Positions 11,603 through 22,547 are shown, counted from the first letter of the stretch. The stretch is 64,000 bases of DNA from Eublepharis macularius (GCF_028583425.1 NC_072802.1:19725926-19789925), one strand, 5' to 3'. Numbers and translations are program-made. Notes: generated by a model from the letters alone, not told the origin.

Positions 11603-12116
11603 CTTCTTCCTAGGAGGGGGGAAAATGATTGTTCACTCTAGTCAGATTTTACTACATGATGTCTCCACTAGAGCAAAGCAATGCCCTCACTCTAGCTTGG
11701 TTCATTGATGTTATTACATAGCCAGATCTGATTCTCACTGTTTTTTTAAGGAAGAAGGCTGTTTTTTCCTGCACAAAAAAAGGAGTAAGAATTGGGTTTG
11801 GGGATGTGCGCACACATGCACACCAAAATTTGAACCCCAAGAGAATTCCATGCAGCCTTCATGAAAACCCAAAGCAAAGCTATGGATACCTACAATTCTC
11901 CCCATTGTATGTCTGTCTCTTCTATGGATTCGGCATCGCTGTCATGGCCCTGTTGTTATTTAGAGAATTCAAAACATGGGAACTAAGTAGAAAGATGCTG
12001 TCTGAATGGAAACAAAGTCCTTGGCAGCGCAGTCATGACTAGAAAGGCTGGTGAACATTCATAACACCAAATGGCTTCAGTGACATCCCACATTTTGGGT
12101 TTGTTTTTCTCTCCAG

Positions 12117-12322
12117 TGAAAGTGAGGAACTTTATGAAACTGAACTAGAAGACAAGTTCATATACAATGGAGTGAAGAGTCAAATGAGAGAAGGCAGCGG
12201 AGATGATGAAGATGCAGAAATTCATATGTACATCGAAGGAGAAGCTGCTTTGGAATTGCCTGTCACTGAACTAGATGCCCCTGTAGAAGTTGTTGGTCAA
12301 CAGGAAATGAGCCAGAAAGCAT
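12117..12322 (+). CDS. Internal exon of an unidentified gene (acidic segment)
   Basis: This internal exon has a strong acceptor (TTTGTTTTTCTCTCCAG at 12100-12116) and a donor GTAGGT at 12323. It enters in phase 2 and leaves after one base of a codon, which matches the next exon exactly. It encodes about 68 residues. These are strongly acidic (ESEELYETELEDKF at the start, a GSGDDEDAE cluster, and a later EGEAALELPVTELDAPVEVV stretch) with no cysteine, no signal peptide and no recognisable domain. The upstream exons, including the start codon, were not found. I do not recognise the family. The gene lies upstream of, and in the same direction as, the cylicin-like gene. A testis role would be guesswork from that position alone. 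Confidence 0.65.
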
Positions 12323-12999
12323 GTAGGTCACATACCACCACCGCTTCATCAATTGACAATAACAATACTTTTGCATCCGGATCAGACAATATCCAAACCT
12401 ATACATGGTGGGGGAAAGCAGTGAGAGTCCCTGCCATACCCCTACCCATCTAGTGTACCCACGTCACCTCCGATGCCACACAAGCACATGATATTCTAAA
12501 CAGGCATGGTCTCACATTTTTCAGCCTTGCTGTTTGCGCATGTACACACACTCACCCATTTCATTTCAGTTTCACTTCTGCCTTGTACAAAAGAAACACA
12601 CCCACCTTCCATTTCCAGGCACTGATTTTTTTTCTCCTGTAAAATGTATACATTTTTCAAAAGTGCTTCACAGTGCCATTCGTCATCCCCTTCCAAGTCC
12701 ATTGAAGCTAATGAGCTTAAAAGGGTGTAACTGTACTTAGAAAGGCACACTTTGAGTCATGTTTAATATCTGCTATGAAACAAATTGAAAAGGTCATCCA
12801 GGGATATGGAGTGAGGTGCCTCCAATGTGCAAGTTAACACCCAACTCAGTTCCTCCTTAACAGTTGAGTCTGGTAGTTTGTGGAAGTCTTGCACAGTTGC
12901 CTGAAGAAGGTAATGGAATGGATGAAGACAAAAAAAATGGTCCCAATAAAACTGAGATGCTCTTGGTCAATGACAAAACTGCTTGAGAATTGAGAAGTC

Positions 13000-13480
13000 A
13001 GCCTGCCCCGGGAGGGGTGATTGCACTTTTCCTGAAGGAGCAGGTACATAGATTAGGGGTGCTGCTGGATCCTGGTCTATGTAACACAGATATCCAACAA
13101 GGCTATACCTGGTACAACCAGAACTACAAGAGTGGGAAAACCCACCCCGGTAATACAACAATAATAATGAATCACACTGTCAAAAGTCTTGCTAAATAGT
13201 AAAGTGCCAAATGCATTTGGCACTTTACTATTTAGCAAGACTTTTGACAGTGTGATTCATTATTATTGTTGTATTACCCGGGTGGGTTTTCCCACTCTTG
13301 TAGTTCTGGATCCTGGTCTATGGCTGGAGGCTCAGGTCTCTTACAAGGCACGGTGTCTTTTATCACCTTTGGCTGATATACCAGCTATGGACCTTCTGCA
13401 AAAAGTGAAATCTAGCCACAGTGGTCCACGCTCTGTTCTCATTTAGATTATGGTCATGAATTGTATGTCTTGCCTTTGAA
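13000..13480 (+). pseudogene. LINE (L2/CR1-like) ORF2 fragment, interrupted
   Basis: The frames read HRLGVLLDPGL before 13081 and VLDPGLWLEAQVSYKARC after 13306. They match the 'LGVxLDxxLxxExQVxxxxR' segment of an L2/CR1-like reverse-transcriptase ORF. The reading is broken by the 224-bp insertion at 13082-13305, so the insertion is younger than the LINE. Further decayed L2-like sequence extends to about 13700. Confidence 0.6.
13082..13305. mobile_element. Palindromic insertion with 17-bp target duplication
   Basis: The 17-bp sequence CTGGATCCTGGTCTATG occurs at 13065-13081 and again at 13306-13322, exactly bounding the insert. From 13118 to 13309 the DNA is a palindrome of 192 bp centred between 13213 and 13214. 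I see one mismatch (near 13147/13280) and no spacer. The first 36 bp of the insert are outside the palindrome. There is no poly(A) and no familiar transposon end. It could be a retroposed snap-back cDNA, a foldback element or a template-switch product; an assembly artefact is also possible. Confidence 0.7.
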
Positions 13481-13814
13481 AACTGGTTGGAATTTTCAGT
13501 TGTGCCAAAATGCAGCGTTTGTCCCCAGGCACAATTTAAAGGGCTGATTCTTACCTTTAAGGCCCTAAAGGGTGGGGTACTTGAAGGACTCTCCCTCCTT
13601 CTGAACTCATCTTTCTAAGCCTTTCTGTTTGTGTGCCTCCCCCTGCAAGGAGATGTGGATAGCAATGAAAGACAGGGCTTTTTAAGTGTTGGCACCTTGC
13701 CTTTAGAATGGGGTTTACAAGCATGATGATATCGTGATTTTATTTAGCCAAATAGCCAGAAAAATGAAAAGCCTTGTTGACTGCATATAAAGAATTATCT
13801 GGCTATAGGTTTAA

Positions 13815-13881
13815 GTTTGTTTGTTTGTTTGTTTGTTTGTTTGTTTGTTTGTTTGTTTGTTTGTTTGTTTGTTTGTTTGTT
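13815..13881 (+). repeat. (GTTT)n microsatellite abutting a splice acceptor
   Basis: About sixteen GTTT units run directly into 'TATAG', the acceptor of the exon at 13887. The microsatellite therefore supplies the pyrimidine-rich tract of that splice site. Confidence 0.9.
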
Positions 13882-13886
13882 TATAG

Positions 13887-14008
13887 TCCTAGATTCGGTT
13901 TTTGGTGAACTGCCTCCAACATCATTGATCAAGATCAAGCTTTTGTTTCCAAAGCCTCCACCTCCTCCTCAAAGACCACAGACAAAGCATTCTTGGTTTT
14001 TCACCAAA
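13887..14008 (+). CDS. Internal exon of the unidentified gene (proline-rich)
   Basis: A 122-bp exon with acceptor TTTATAG and a consensus donor, GTAAGT. It takes two bases to complete a codon begun in 12117-12322 and then runs 40 codons to leave in phase 0. It encodes LDSVFGELPPTSLIKIKLLF followed by a short polyproline run (PKPPPPPQRP) and KHSWFFTK. The perfect phase fit with both neighbours is the main evidence. The polyproline run could bind SH3, WW or EVH1 domains, but that is inference. No catalytic motif is present. Confidence 0.7.
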
Positions 14009-14974
14009 GTAAGTGAATTATGATTCTGCATTCAAGGGCAGCCAGTGTGGTATGTCAGAGAATTAAAGAGCTGCAGAAAAATATATCCTGTTTCAAGTTG
14101 TCAGACTCCAAGAACATCAGCAGAAGTGATGGTAGGAGAGCAAAGTCCCTCAGAGATCACTGAAGACCTCATACCGACTAGCTCGAAGTGTACGTCTAGA
14201 ATTCTGGGGGTGCAAGCACCCCCTTGGACACTACATCAGCATTCTCAGAGTCTTCAAAAGATGGAGTTAAATCCCAGGGTGGAGCATGGAATAAAGTTCC
14301 TTCCACAGGTTCATTCCCAGACTTCTCCTCCATTCTAAGATTTATTCCATACAGCCCTCTTCTTTAAGTCTTACTGTTTTTCTCTCCCTTTCTATGGGAG
14401 ACAATGGCTGAGAGACAAATGCCAATAAACAAACAAATCTATTTTGAAAATGTGTGGGAAAGAAGTCAATAATTCTGCTGTGGAAATCAGTTGAAGCAGA
14501 GACCTGACATCTCATTTTAAAAACCACACCCTGTCACCCGGTTCCACTGCCCTCAACTGGCTCTGCACTGAAATCTGAGCCCCAGAAACTGTGCCAATGC
14601 TATATATGAATCCTTCCGTTGGAATCATGGCTAGATTCCCCATGAGTCTAGTAGCAGATATTTGGAGGCAGAGCAGCTCCAGTGGACTAGGAAAGTTGAT
14701 TTGTATCATAGGATGGGACTATCGTGTTTACAAGCCACGTTTTCCCAAGCACTCTGCCAGGTTTACGGCTTCCTTTCAGAACTGTTCCACGTGATCACCG
14801 TTCATACTCTTTTCTATGGTAGCTCTGAGACTGTGGAACTCCGCTCCCCCCTGCAGCTCACCTTACGCTATTTTTGACAGTTTTTCAGAACACTGTGCTA
14901 ATTTAGGCAGGCATTTGATCTCGGCTGATGTGTTGCTCTAGCTGTCTCTAGGCATGCAGGTTTTTGAAAAGTTG

Positions 14975-15318
14975 GGTCTGGGTTCATTTTTGTTAAAAAA
15001 TAAAGGAGAGCCCAAATGGCCTCAGAATGCCTCTGCGGAGGGGCGGGAGGCTCCTCCCTCCCCCCCCAAGCCTTTTCCTCATGTCAAAATACCACAAAAG
15101 CCCCCCCCCATTTTATTGCTCCACATGAAGCAGAAAAAATAGGGGGGGGAACCCTCCCTCCTGTGCTATTTTGACAGGGGAAATGCTTGAATGTGGAGGG
15201 AGGAGCCCCTCCTCCCCCTGTGGAGGAATTCCACAGCCATTTAAGCTCGCCTTTATTTTTTAACAACTATTCCTCAAAGCCGCTGTGTACCTGCAGGGAA
15301 CTTAAGTGAACCCAGACC
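14975..15318. mobile_element. MITE with GGTCTGGGTTCA ends
   Basis: The terminal inverted repeats GGTCTGGGTTCA / TGAACCCAGACC continue inward with mismatches (TTGTTAAAAAATAAAGG against CCTTTATTTTTTAACAA). The interior is C-rich and G-rich on opposite arms, so the whole 344 bp can fold back. No clear target duplication was found, so the superfamily is open. Confidence 0.65.
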
Positions 15319-15605
15319 TCAGTCTCTGTTTTCACCCGTTCTTACTATATGCTGGCATCTGTTTTAGAGGGACTGGATTTATGAGTATTTTAGTAAAGGA
15401 TCTTTGTCATCCTCTACCTGTCTGCCCATACTTAAGATCATAATCTGGTATGCTGCTCTGTGTGCCATCTGTGGGCGAGGCCAAGTTGGTCAGCACAGAG
15501 AACAGGGCTTATTCAGAAAAGGCCGTCCATTTGTAGAACTCGGGAGCCCAACAGATTCTACTACATAATATGAACAGTGGTACAAGGCAGCTTTAGGGAA
15601 GAGAT

Positions 15606-15787
15606 TGTAGCTTAGTAGTGTAGCGCCTGCTTTGTCTGCAGAAGGCCCCGCCGTGATTGAATCCTAGAATCTCCAGCTGTAGGATCACAGAGAGCAAGTG
15701 TTGGAAAAAGACCTTTTCTCAACTGTCAACTGAAGCAGATAATACTGAACTAAATAGGCCAGTGGTTTGACTCAGTATAAGGCAGCA
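15606..15787 (+). mobile_element. tRNA-derived SINE (decayed)
   Basis: It starts with a tRNA-like head ('gtagcttagtagtgtagcgcctgc ... gattgaatcct') and ends '...tttgactcagtataaggcagc'. The same body and end ('gatagactaatggcctgacacagtgtaa') appear at 40628-40838, so this is a dispersed family in the window. Confidence 0.55.
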
Positions 15788-15793
15788 TTTCTT

Positions 15794-16684
15794 GAAGGGG
15801 GATTCCGCACTAGTGGTTTTCTGCTGTTCAGCTTCCAAATGACCTCGATTTTTCTTTGTGTTTCCACACATGGGAAGGCTATCCTAGCAGCAGCTTCAAA
15901 GTCACTGCAGGTTTTGTCCGGTTTTTTTCCATCCTGCTTTTCCCCGACTTATTTGTCCATTCGCAGCAGATTAGGGATTTTAATCATGCGAAATTCTTTA
16001 TCCGATATTCTCCCCACCCTTGCCTTCTCTCTCGCCCTTCGAATCAACTTAATTTGATTGGCCAATCATGTTTTCTAAGCCACACCCACTACCTTTCTGT
16101 TCCCCTCTTGTTTTTTTTAAAAAAAAATATATAAAAAACGTTGCAACGTTTCTACAAGTCTATGCAGAAACATATCCTGTGTCATGTAATGATAGCTGAC
16201 CAATAACGGGTCCGTTTTTCAACGTGCCAAATTTGTTACTTGTTGCTTGCTGACAGCTGACAGCTTTTGAGGCAGAGGGAAAGTGGGGTCATCGGTAACA
16301 ATTTTCCCTCCAATTGTCAATAACCAATATTCATTCCACGATATCGGTGGGAAATGCTAGAATTCCACGATATCGGTGGGAAACGTCTGACCTATCAGAT
16401 GTGTTTGTTTGATGCAATGTTTATATGTAGCAACGTTTTTGGGGGGGAGGATTTAAAAATGAGGAAGACGCACATCTGTCGACACTTCCCCCGGAAAAAG
16501 CAATGAGGAATCGATTTTTATACTGGCAAATTCCACACAATGGACTTTGAGCATGATGAAATGAAATGTCAATGCGAAACAAAAGTCTTAATGTGGAATC
16601 GGGGAGCGGTGGATTCGTACGACTCCACTGCAACACGACTGCTCAGAAAGTCCGATCAAAATCGATCATGTGGAATCCCCCTTC
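15794..16684. mobile_element. 891-bp nonautonomous DNA transposon (GAAGGGGGATTCC ends)
   Basis: The ends GAAGGGGGATTCCGCA and ATGTGGAATCCCCCTTC are inverted repeats bounding 891 bp. The interior has no long open frame. It contains a 22-bp direct repeat, ATTCCACGATATCGGTGGGA plus AA, at 16333-16354 and 16362-16383. It is inserted just after a SINE end. No target duplication could be set with confidence. Confidence 0.6.
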
Positions 16685-16999
16685 ATCTCCATATTGGATT
16701 TTTGCTAATGTTATGTATTTGTAAACTTGCATTTATTTACCCTATGGCATTGTTTATTGAAATGTCGATATCAGTGTACTAATCTCACACTATGTAATCC
16801 ACCTTAAGTATCAGTGATAAAGGCCGGCTATAAATGACATAAATAAAATAAGTGTCAAATGTGGAGGTAGCCACGTGCCTTTTCAAAAGAATTAGACATG
16901 GAGGATGCTTCTTTCAATGGCTTTTATATTCAGAGGCAGCAAAGAACTGATGAACAGATACCAGAAAAAACCCAAGACGGAGGACACTGTTGTGCGCAT

Positions 17000-17085
17000 C
17001 CCGAGGGTACCCATTTGGCCACTGTTGGATACAAAATGGTGGACTAGATGGACCTTTGATCTGATCCAGGAGAGCAGTTCTTGGA
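17000..17085 (+). mobile_element. LINE/SINE 3' fragment
   Basis: The text 'atttggccactgttggatacaaaatggtggactagatggacctttgatctgatccag' matches the shared amniote repeat end 'ggactagatggaccttTGGTCTGATCCAGCA' associated with CR1/L3-type elements. It lies in the intron before the last exon of the unidentified gene. Confidence 0.55.
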
Positions 17086-17227
17086 TGCTTATGATGAGCA
17101 CTGCTGTTGCAATAATATAGAGGCTATTAGATCTGTTAAATGTCATAGCAAGTTAGAAAATTTCTTTGTTGTAAAGCCGTGTATGAATACAACAACATGC
17201 CCTTTCTTCTGCTACTATTATTTCAAG

Positions 17228-17389
17228 GTTGATGTAGCTGATGAAGAAAGAAGCCACGAAGTTACCCGTGATGCTCTACAAAAAGATGAGAAACTCAGAA
17301 AGCTGAAGAAACGTTATGTTCGTATTGGAGGCATGCTGGCTATGCCTGTCCCTGTGGAAGGTCCGCTCTTTGCTGATCAGGAAACGTGA
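17228..17389 (+). CDS. Terminal coding exon of the unidentified gene
   Basis: The acceptor (TACTATTATTTCAAG) is followed in phase 0, matching the donor at 14009. The exon encodes 53 residues and a TGA stop at 17387-17389. It is rich in charged residues: VDVADEERSHEVTRDALQKD, then EKLRKLKKRYVRIGG, then a hydrophobic end with MLAMPVPVEGPLF. AATAAA follows at 17460. The regular charge spacing before KKRYVRIGG suggests a helix. I do not recognise the protein. Three exons with compatible phases, good splice sites and a polyadenylation signal make a real gene likely. Confidence 0.7.
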   Translation, partial: VDVADEERSHEVTRDALQKDEKLRKLKKRYVRIGGMLAMPVPVEGPLFADQET

Positions 17390-17459
17390 CCATGAACTAT
17401 GAGATCCCCAGGAAAAACAAAAGTAGGAGATTAAAACTCATGGCTGTGTAGTATTAGGT

Positions 17460-17465
17460 AATAAA
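17460..17465 (+). promoter_or_regulatory. Polyadenylation signal AATAAA
   Basis: A canonical AATAAA lies 71 bp after the stop codon of the unidentified gene. A second AATAAA at 17648-17653 lies in LINE-like 3' sequence and may be used instead. Confidence 0.6.
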
Positions 17466-17999
17466 CTCACAACAACCCATCTTCTTGTTTGTATTTTTGT
17501 ATGTGTATTTGAGTTTCACAGTTTTAATGGTGTGTTTTTTGTTTGGTTTAATGGCTTTTAAGATGTATTTTTATTATGCATTTTAAAAAATCTGTTAGCC
17601 ACCTTGTGGACCTGATGAGGACAGAAAGGAAGAGTATAAATTTTGTAAATAAACCCTTAAAAACCTCAAGTACAGACTGGAACACTCAATGATTATTCAT
17701 TCCGGGAAGTGAATTGTGCACCAGGCACAAGTCAAGAACATGCTCCATGATGCTTCTCAGCAATTCTTGCAGAAAAAATGCCAGAGTAAAACTAGCTTCT
17801 GCCCACTTTCTGGTGGATGGATGCGACAGGCTCTTGATATTTAGAACTTGCACTCACCTATTAGTGCTTCATCAAGAACCAGGAAGTGCCGAGTTTCAAG
17901 AGAGAGACCCACGTTATGTTGGCACAACAGGACCAGGTCCAGTTCTAGAGGATCCTGGGTAACTCCCTTGTGCACAGACATGCACTTATGACTCCTTCA

Positions 18000-18489
18000 A
18001 GCCCTGGGATCAGTGAGGCTACAAAAAACATGAAAAAGTTGCACTTTACTCGCTCTCCCAAATGAAATGGGAGATTGCCTCCCTCGAAGGCTCCAGCATC
18101 GCTGGCACCTGAGGCAGCTTAATGGCTGCCTCTGTGCGTGCACATGCAAATGCACGCACACCGGGCTGCGTGATGACGTCACTGCATGTGATGTCATCAC
18201 GCAGGGCTGGTGCACGCGTGGGGGGCCTTCCAGCCCTCCCGTTCAGTTGTTCTGCGAGCCAGGAGCAGTCGGCTGCCCTGGCCGCTGGCTGCGGCTGGCC
18301 CACAGAGCAACTGAATGGGAGGCTGCCCGCTCAGCTGCCCCAATCTGCCACTGCCAGCATGTGCTCCTGGCTAGTGGTGGCGGCGGCAGCTCTGTGGCAT
18401 GCGCCCCTGCCCCCGGGCCGGTGCCCCTCCGGTGCCTTAGCGCCCTGAGGCAGCTGCCAGACCAGCCTTAATGGGTGGGCCGGCCCTGT
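18000..18489. mobile_element. GC-rich hAT-like element related to 2307-2689
   Basis: It ends in GGGTGGGCCGGCCCTG and contains a 'gatgacgtcactgcatgtgatgtcatcac' hairpin like that of the element at 2307-2689. Both share 'cacacgggctgcgtgatgacgtca'-type sequence. The left boundary and target duplication were not resolved. Overlapping open frames on both strands reflect the GC-rich content and not genes. Confidence 0.5.
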
Positions 18490-18543
18490 CCCACAGGCAT
18501 CTAGGATGATCTATTTCTGGATAGATCGAGTATCTGTACTTGG

Positions 18544-18936
18544 CAGGGGTCATTTCATAGAAAAAGAGCTGGAGGAACTCATTAGCATAACTCATTAGCA
18601 TATGTCATGCCCCTTGACATCACCTATCCTGGCTGTTTTGGACCCAATCCTGGCCATTCAGGGCTGAAATTGGGCCCAAAATGGTAAAAAGGGGCTGAAA
18701 ATGGCTGAAAAGGGGCCCAAAATGGTCAGAATCAGGCTGCTGCTGAGTGAGAGAGTGATCCACCACCTGTCAGAGGCCCAATCCAGGCCGTTTCGGCCCC
18801 AGTCCAGGCCGAAACAGGCCCAAATGGCCGAGAGTCAGGTGGGTGGGGCCCCTTGATATGGGTGGGTGGGGCCCCCTGATATGTGACCTCTTTGGGGAAC
18901 TGCATTCCTGCACGTTCCCCCTTGAAATGAGCCCTG
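18544..18936. mobile_element. hAT-type nonautonomous element, family CAGGGGTCATTTC
   Basis: CAGGGGTCATTTCATAGAAA to GAAATGAGCCCTG, with a perfect 8-bp duplication, GTACTTGG. It is a sister of 3549-3977 and shares the 'attagcataact' start and the 'gacctctttggggaactg' end segments. Confidence 0.88.
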
Positions 18937-20282
18937 GTACTTGGTATCTGGCCCTGTGCCAAGTGATGGATCTAAACAGATATCCCATTATGCGAACCCT
19001 TGATATCGCCCCGCAGAAAGAGGTACCCCACCTTGCACTGTCTACTTGGGTAACGCAGATCACATGTTAATGGAAAACAGTTCTATAGCTAATCTATGGC
19101 TGAGACCCAGCTGCTGGGAGGGGGCATACAAAGGTAAAAGTGGGCTATTGCTTTTAGGCTGCCTGAAAACATCTGAAGCTGGATTAGATAGCAGGGCTAT
19201 CCTTATGTTATTTATGTATGTCTTCTAAATATTTCTACTCCTTCCACTAAGCCACATTTTCATGGCACTGATTGGCCTTCCAGCACTCCTCTGACAGCAC
19301 AAGATATAGCTACAACAAAGGCCAGCCATTCAGTACCGGGGCTTTGGCCCAGATCTTGTCGATCCAAATCCCATTTGCAACATACCACCAACTCCGTTAT
19401 TAATGAAACAGGGACTGGAAATCAGCTCTTAAGGATTAGAAGAAATAGTCCAATATATGGAAACATAAATATAAGCTCAGTTGGAAAAATTAATAGAAAT
19501 ATGATTTAACATGAATGACCTGTTATGCTCCGCATGAGAATTGGTGTTTAGGTGAGGATCTTAGCCTTCATTCACAGATTTTCTCCATCTCTTTGTGACA
19601 TCATCATCATCTTCTACACAAACATCTTCCAGATGACTTCATAATATGAGCTAGAAGGGACAGAAATGGCAACCTCTGAAATGTAAGTTACCGTATCAAG
19701 GCTAGAATGGGGTGGGAGGACTAGAAAGGCAGAGAACTTATGAGAAACAAGAACAAATCTCACTGGGCGAGGGGGGATATTTTTGCACCTGTAAACACCA
19801 GACATTGTAGACAAGGTGTTTGTCCACATGACTTTCATTTTTGTCCCGCACATAGGCTTGCACGAAATTAAGACGACTTCAGTCTAACGGAGGTACATAA
19901 TGTCCTACACAATCCAGCGAAAAGTTTACTAATGAAGTTGCATATCATTTGGTGTAAGTTCCTCAACAGGGCTTTAACTCAAGGGAGTACAAGTTATGCT
20001 CTTGACTATGCACAGCTGTTGAAAGGAAACTCTTGCAGGCATCTCCTCATTCTCCCTTGCTTGAATAAACAGAAGAACAGGGGGTTCGGTCCAGTTAGGC
20101 CCCCAAGAGAGAGCAATTCAGCTCCCCTTCCTTCTCTCCTGACTCTCTTCAATAGAGAAGACTAAGGGATTGCACACTTTTAATCATGTACTTGGGTGCA
20201 GAAATATGGCTGTCATTCTGTTGCTAGCTAGGGGCAGGTGGGGGGTCACCAGACTGAAAACAATCTATACCTATCCCTTTAG

Positions 20283-20745
20283 CAATCATAGAAACATCGA
20301 GCTGGAAGGTATCCCAAAGGCCATCTAGTCCACCCCCTGCACAACGCAGGAAATTCACAGCTATTCCCCCTCCATGATGCCTGCTCCCTCAATGATGCCT
20401 ATTCTATGCCCTGAGAAAGGCAAACATTCTCCAGGATCCCTGGCCAATTTGGCCTGGAGGAAAATTCTTTCCTGTTCCCAAAGTGGTGATCAGCATTACC
20501 CTTGGCATATAAAACAGGGCCACAAGAGCTAAGCACCGGCTCATCCCTTCATGCCCTCCCTCTCTTGATCTGTGGTGACTGGTGATGCCATGACACCCAC
20601 CACTGTGTTTCCTGGTACCCACTTCCTCCTTGAGTGTAGAACTAGAAGTTCTACACAAAGTCAGCAGAAAATTGTTCAGGGTTTTATCCAACAATTGTAG
20701 GAGCATTCTCTTTGACTTATGCACATAACCACTTTGGAGAATGGT
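20283..20745 (-). mobile_element. CR1-like LINE 3' fragment, reversed
   Basis: Read on the - strand, the end has the CR1-type form 'ggactagatggcctttgggataccttccagct...'. The + strand continues with 'caggatccctggccaatttggcctggaggaaaatt', a block I associate with squamate LINE copies. It is non-coding and decayed. Confidence 0.5.
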
Positions 20746-21783
20746 TGCCACAGAACAACTGCCTTGTGTGCCAATCGCAGCCCATGAAACGCCCCCCCCC
20801 CACAGTCATGCACCTACAACAACATGCACACAATGAAGGTTTGTCACAAGATTGTACTCGTGCATGCACCATTAATCGCACAGTTAAAGTATCTCACAAG
20901 ACTACAGTCATGAACATATATTCTCATGCATGGGATTTAAATTTTAATGTAAGAAAAATGCTTAGATGAAGACAATCAGAGGTGGTGGCGGAGGGGTGGT
21001 GTATGTACACACTAGCACTACCCTGCTACAGCTCTGCATAGTTTCCACTTCTATACAACTGAGCACAAAAAAATATTTGTAATCAAAAGGATGCTTTTCA
21101 GCTCAAATAATTATTTCTTGTTCAGTTTCTAGACTACAGTTCATTATCCTTTTCTGAGTGCGGTATTAAGTTGCCATATTTCCTGGTGGTCTCCACTGAA
21201 GTCTATTTAAAAGGCTTTTGGCTCCCATTGTAACAAATGCTTCAAAAGGTCCAGTTTATTTCTCGTTGCATTTCTTTTCATTGGCTAGGTCTATAAATTA
21301 GATCTTTCTTCTCCTAACCAGTCATGGATGAATGGTTTAATTAACAAGGAAAGAAACAAAACAATATTCCAAAAGAGGAGAGAAGTCTTTTCAAATGTTT
21401 TTAAAAAGCTCTTGAGCGAAATCACTGCAATATAAAAAAGAAGAAGAATTATAAAAACACCAGGCAATATGCAGGTGACAAAAATAATTCTTCAGCTCTT
21501 TCTATAAATTCTGGCAATTGCCTTGGAGTTGTGTAATCCTCCCCATCCCACTACCCATACACAAACAGAAAAACTGCATGCATAAATCAATGTGGTTGGA
21601 AGTTGGGGATAAGAGAATAGTAAGAATATTCTCTAACTATTTAACACTTCCTACATTTATTATGGCCCAGCAAAAGTCCTTCCTGCCATTTATTGTGGAC
21701 AGCCCTGCTACAAATCTCTCCTTTTTAGGAAGGGGGATATGGGCAACAGAACTTTTGTGTAGCCCCCAAATTTAGGAATGCAT

Positions 21784-22000
21784 TTAGGGTTGTCAGCTGC
21801 AACTTGGGAAATCCCTGGAGATTTGGGAACCCTAAAGTTGAATAGCATAACATAAAGAGTCCAGTAGCACCTTTAAGACTAACCGACTTTATTATAGCAT
21901 AAGCTTTTGAGAACCACAGCTCTCTTTGGCAGATGCATAGTGCTACTGGACTCTTTGCTATTTTGCTACTGCTGACTAACACAGCTAACTCCTCTGGATC
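21784..22000 (-). mobile_element. Partial GGGTTGCC repeat followed by hammerhead-bearing repeat
   Basis: 21784-21835 is a fragment of the GGGTTGCCAAC family. 21855-22000, on the - strand, is a copy of a repeat whose halves AAAGAGTCCAGTAGCAC and GTGCTACTGGACTCTTT pair around a compact hairpin region (21897-21936). The repeat goes on with 'tgttagtcagcagtagcaaaa'. The second copy is at 41886-41985. Confidence 0.6.
21897..21936 (-). ncRNA. Degenerate hammerhead-ribozyme-like motif
   Basis: On the - strand the 40 nt read GCAT (stem I), CTGCCAA where a hammerhead has CTGATGA, an extra A-rich junction, GAGAGC-TGTG-GTTCTC (a perfect six-pair stem II with a four-base loop), AAAA where GAAA is expected, GCTT, and ATGC (stem I partner). 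The fold is kept but both catalytic boxes are mutated, so this copy should be inactive. Confidence 0.45.
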
Positions 22001-22547
22001 CATAAAATACGAAGCAATGTTAAAATTAAGTAATCACTTGGGCTGAGCAAGACTTACACTGGCCAGGTGTTGTTTTTCCCAGGCTGGGAGCTACTTTCCT
22101 TGGGTGGGCGCAGCTCTCTGTACTACGCTGGCCCAAAGGCAGAGAGGAGACAGCCATCGGCCGGCCAGGAAATTTCCCTTTCAAAACAAGCAAAAAGAGG
22201 CTGCTCCAAGAAAGACTGAAACCAAAACAGGGCGTATGCCCAACCAACTGGATATATATCCAGTTTACAAAAAGCAATAATCTCACTTGAGGAATAACCC
22301 TAGGGTTGCTAAGCCAACTCTGGCAACATGGGAGGATTGGAAGGTAGGGATGGGGGGGGGGGCGTGTGACATCAGCAATCTCATTTATGTCATTTCATCA
22401 CTTCAGGGCACAATCTGGGAGTGAAAGTGGTAGCTCTAGGAATCACAGTATCTGTATGATAAAACTCTACTACTGTTCCACTGCTCAGAATCGTACAGGC
22501 AACTGATTGAATTCCCAGGATGCCCCCCTACAGTGGTTCACCTGGTA

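Noticed and set aside
11806..12042. Open frame with a membrane-like stretch (PLYVCLFYGFGIAVMALLLF) just upstream of the exon at 12117
   Set aside because: No donor in the phase needed to join the exon at 12117 is present, and the implied intron would be under 130 bp. It is treated as chance.
13817..13880. Phe-Val-Cys-Leu repeat peptide as part of the coding exon
   Set aside because: It is the translation of the (GTTT)n microsatellite upstream of the splice acceptor and is intronic.
18122..18471. Pair of overlapping frames of 108 and 134 codons in GC-rich DNA
   Set aside because: They are repeat-derived and related to the element at 2307-2689. No coding signature.
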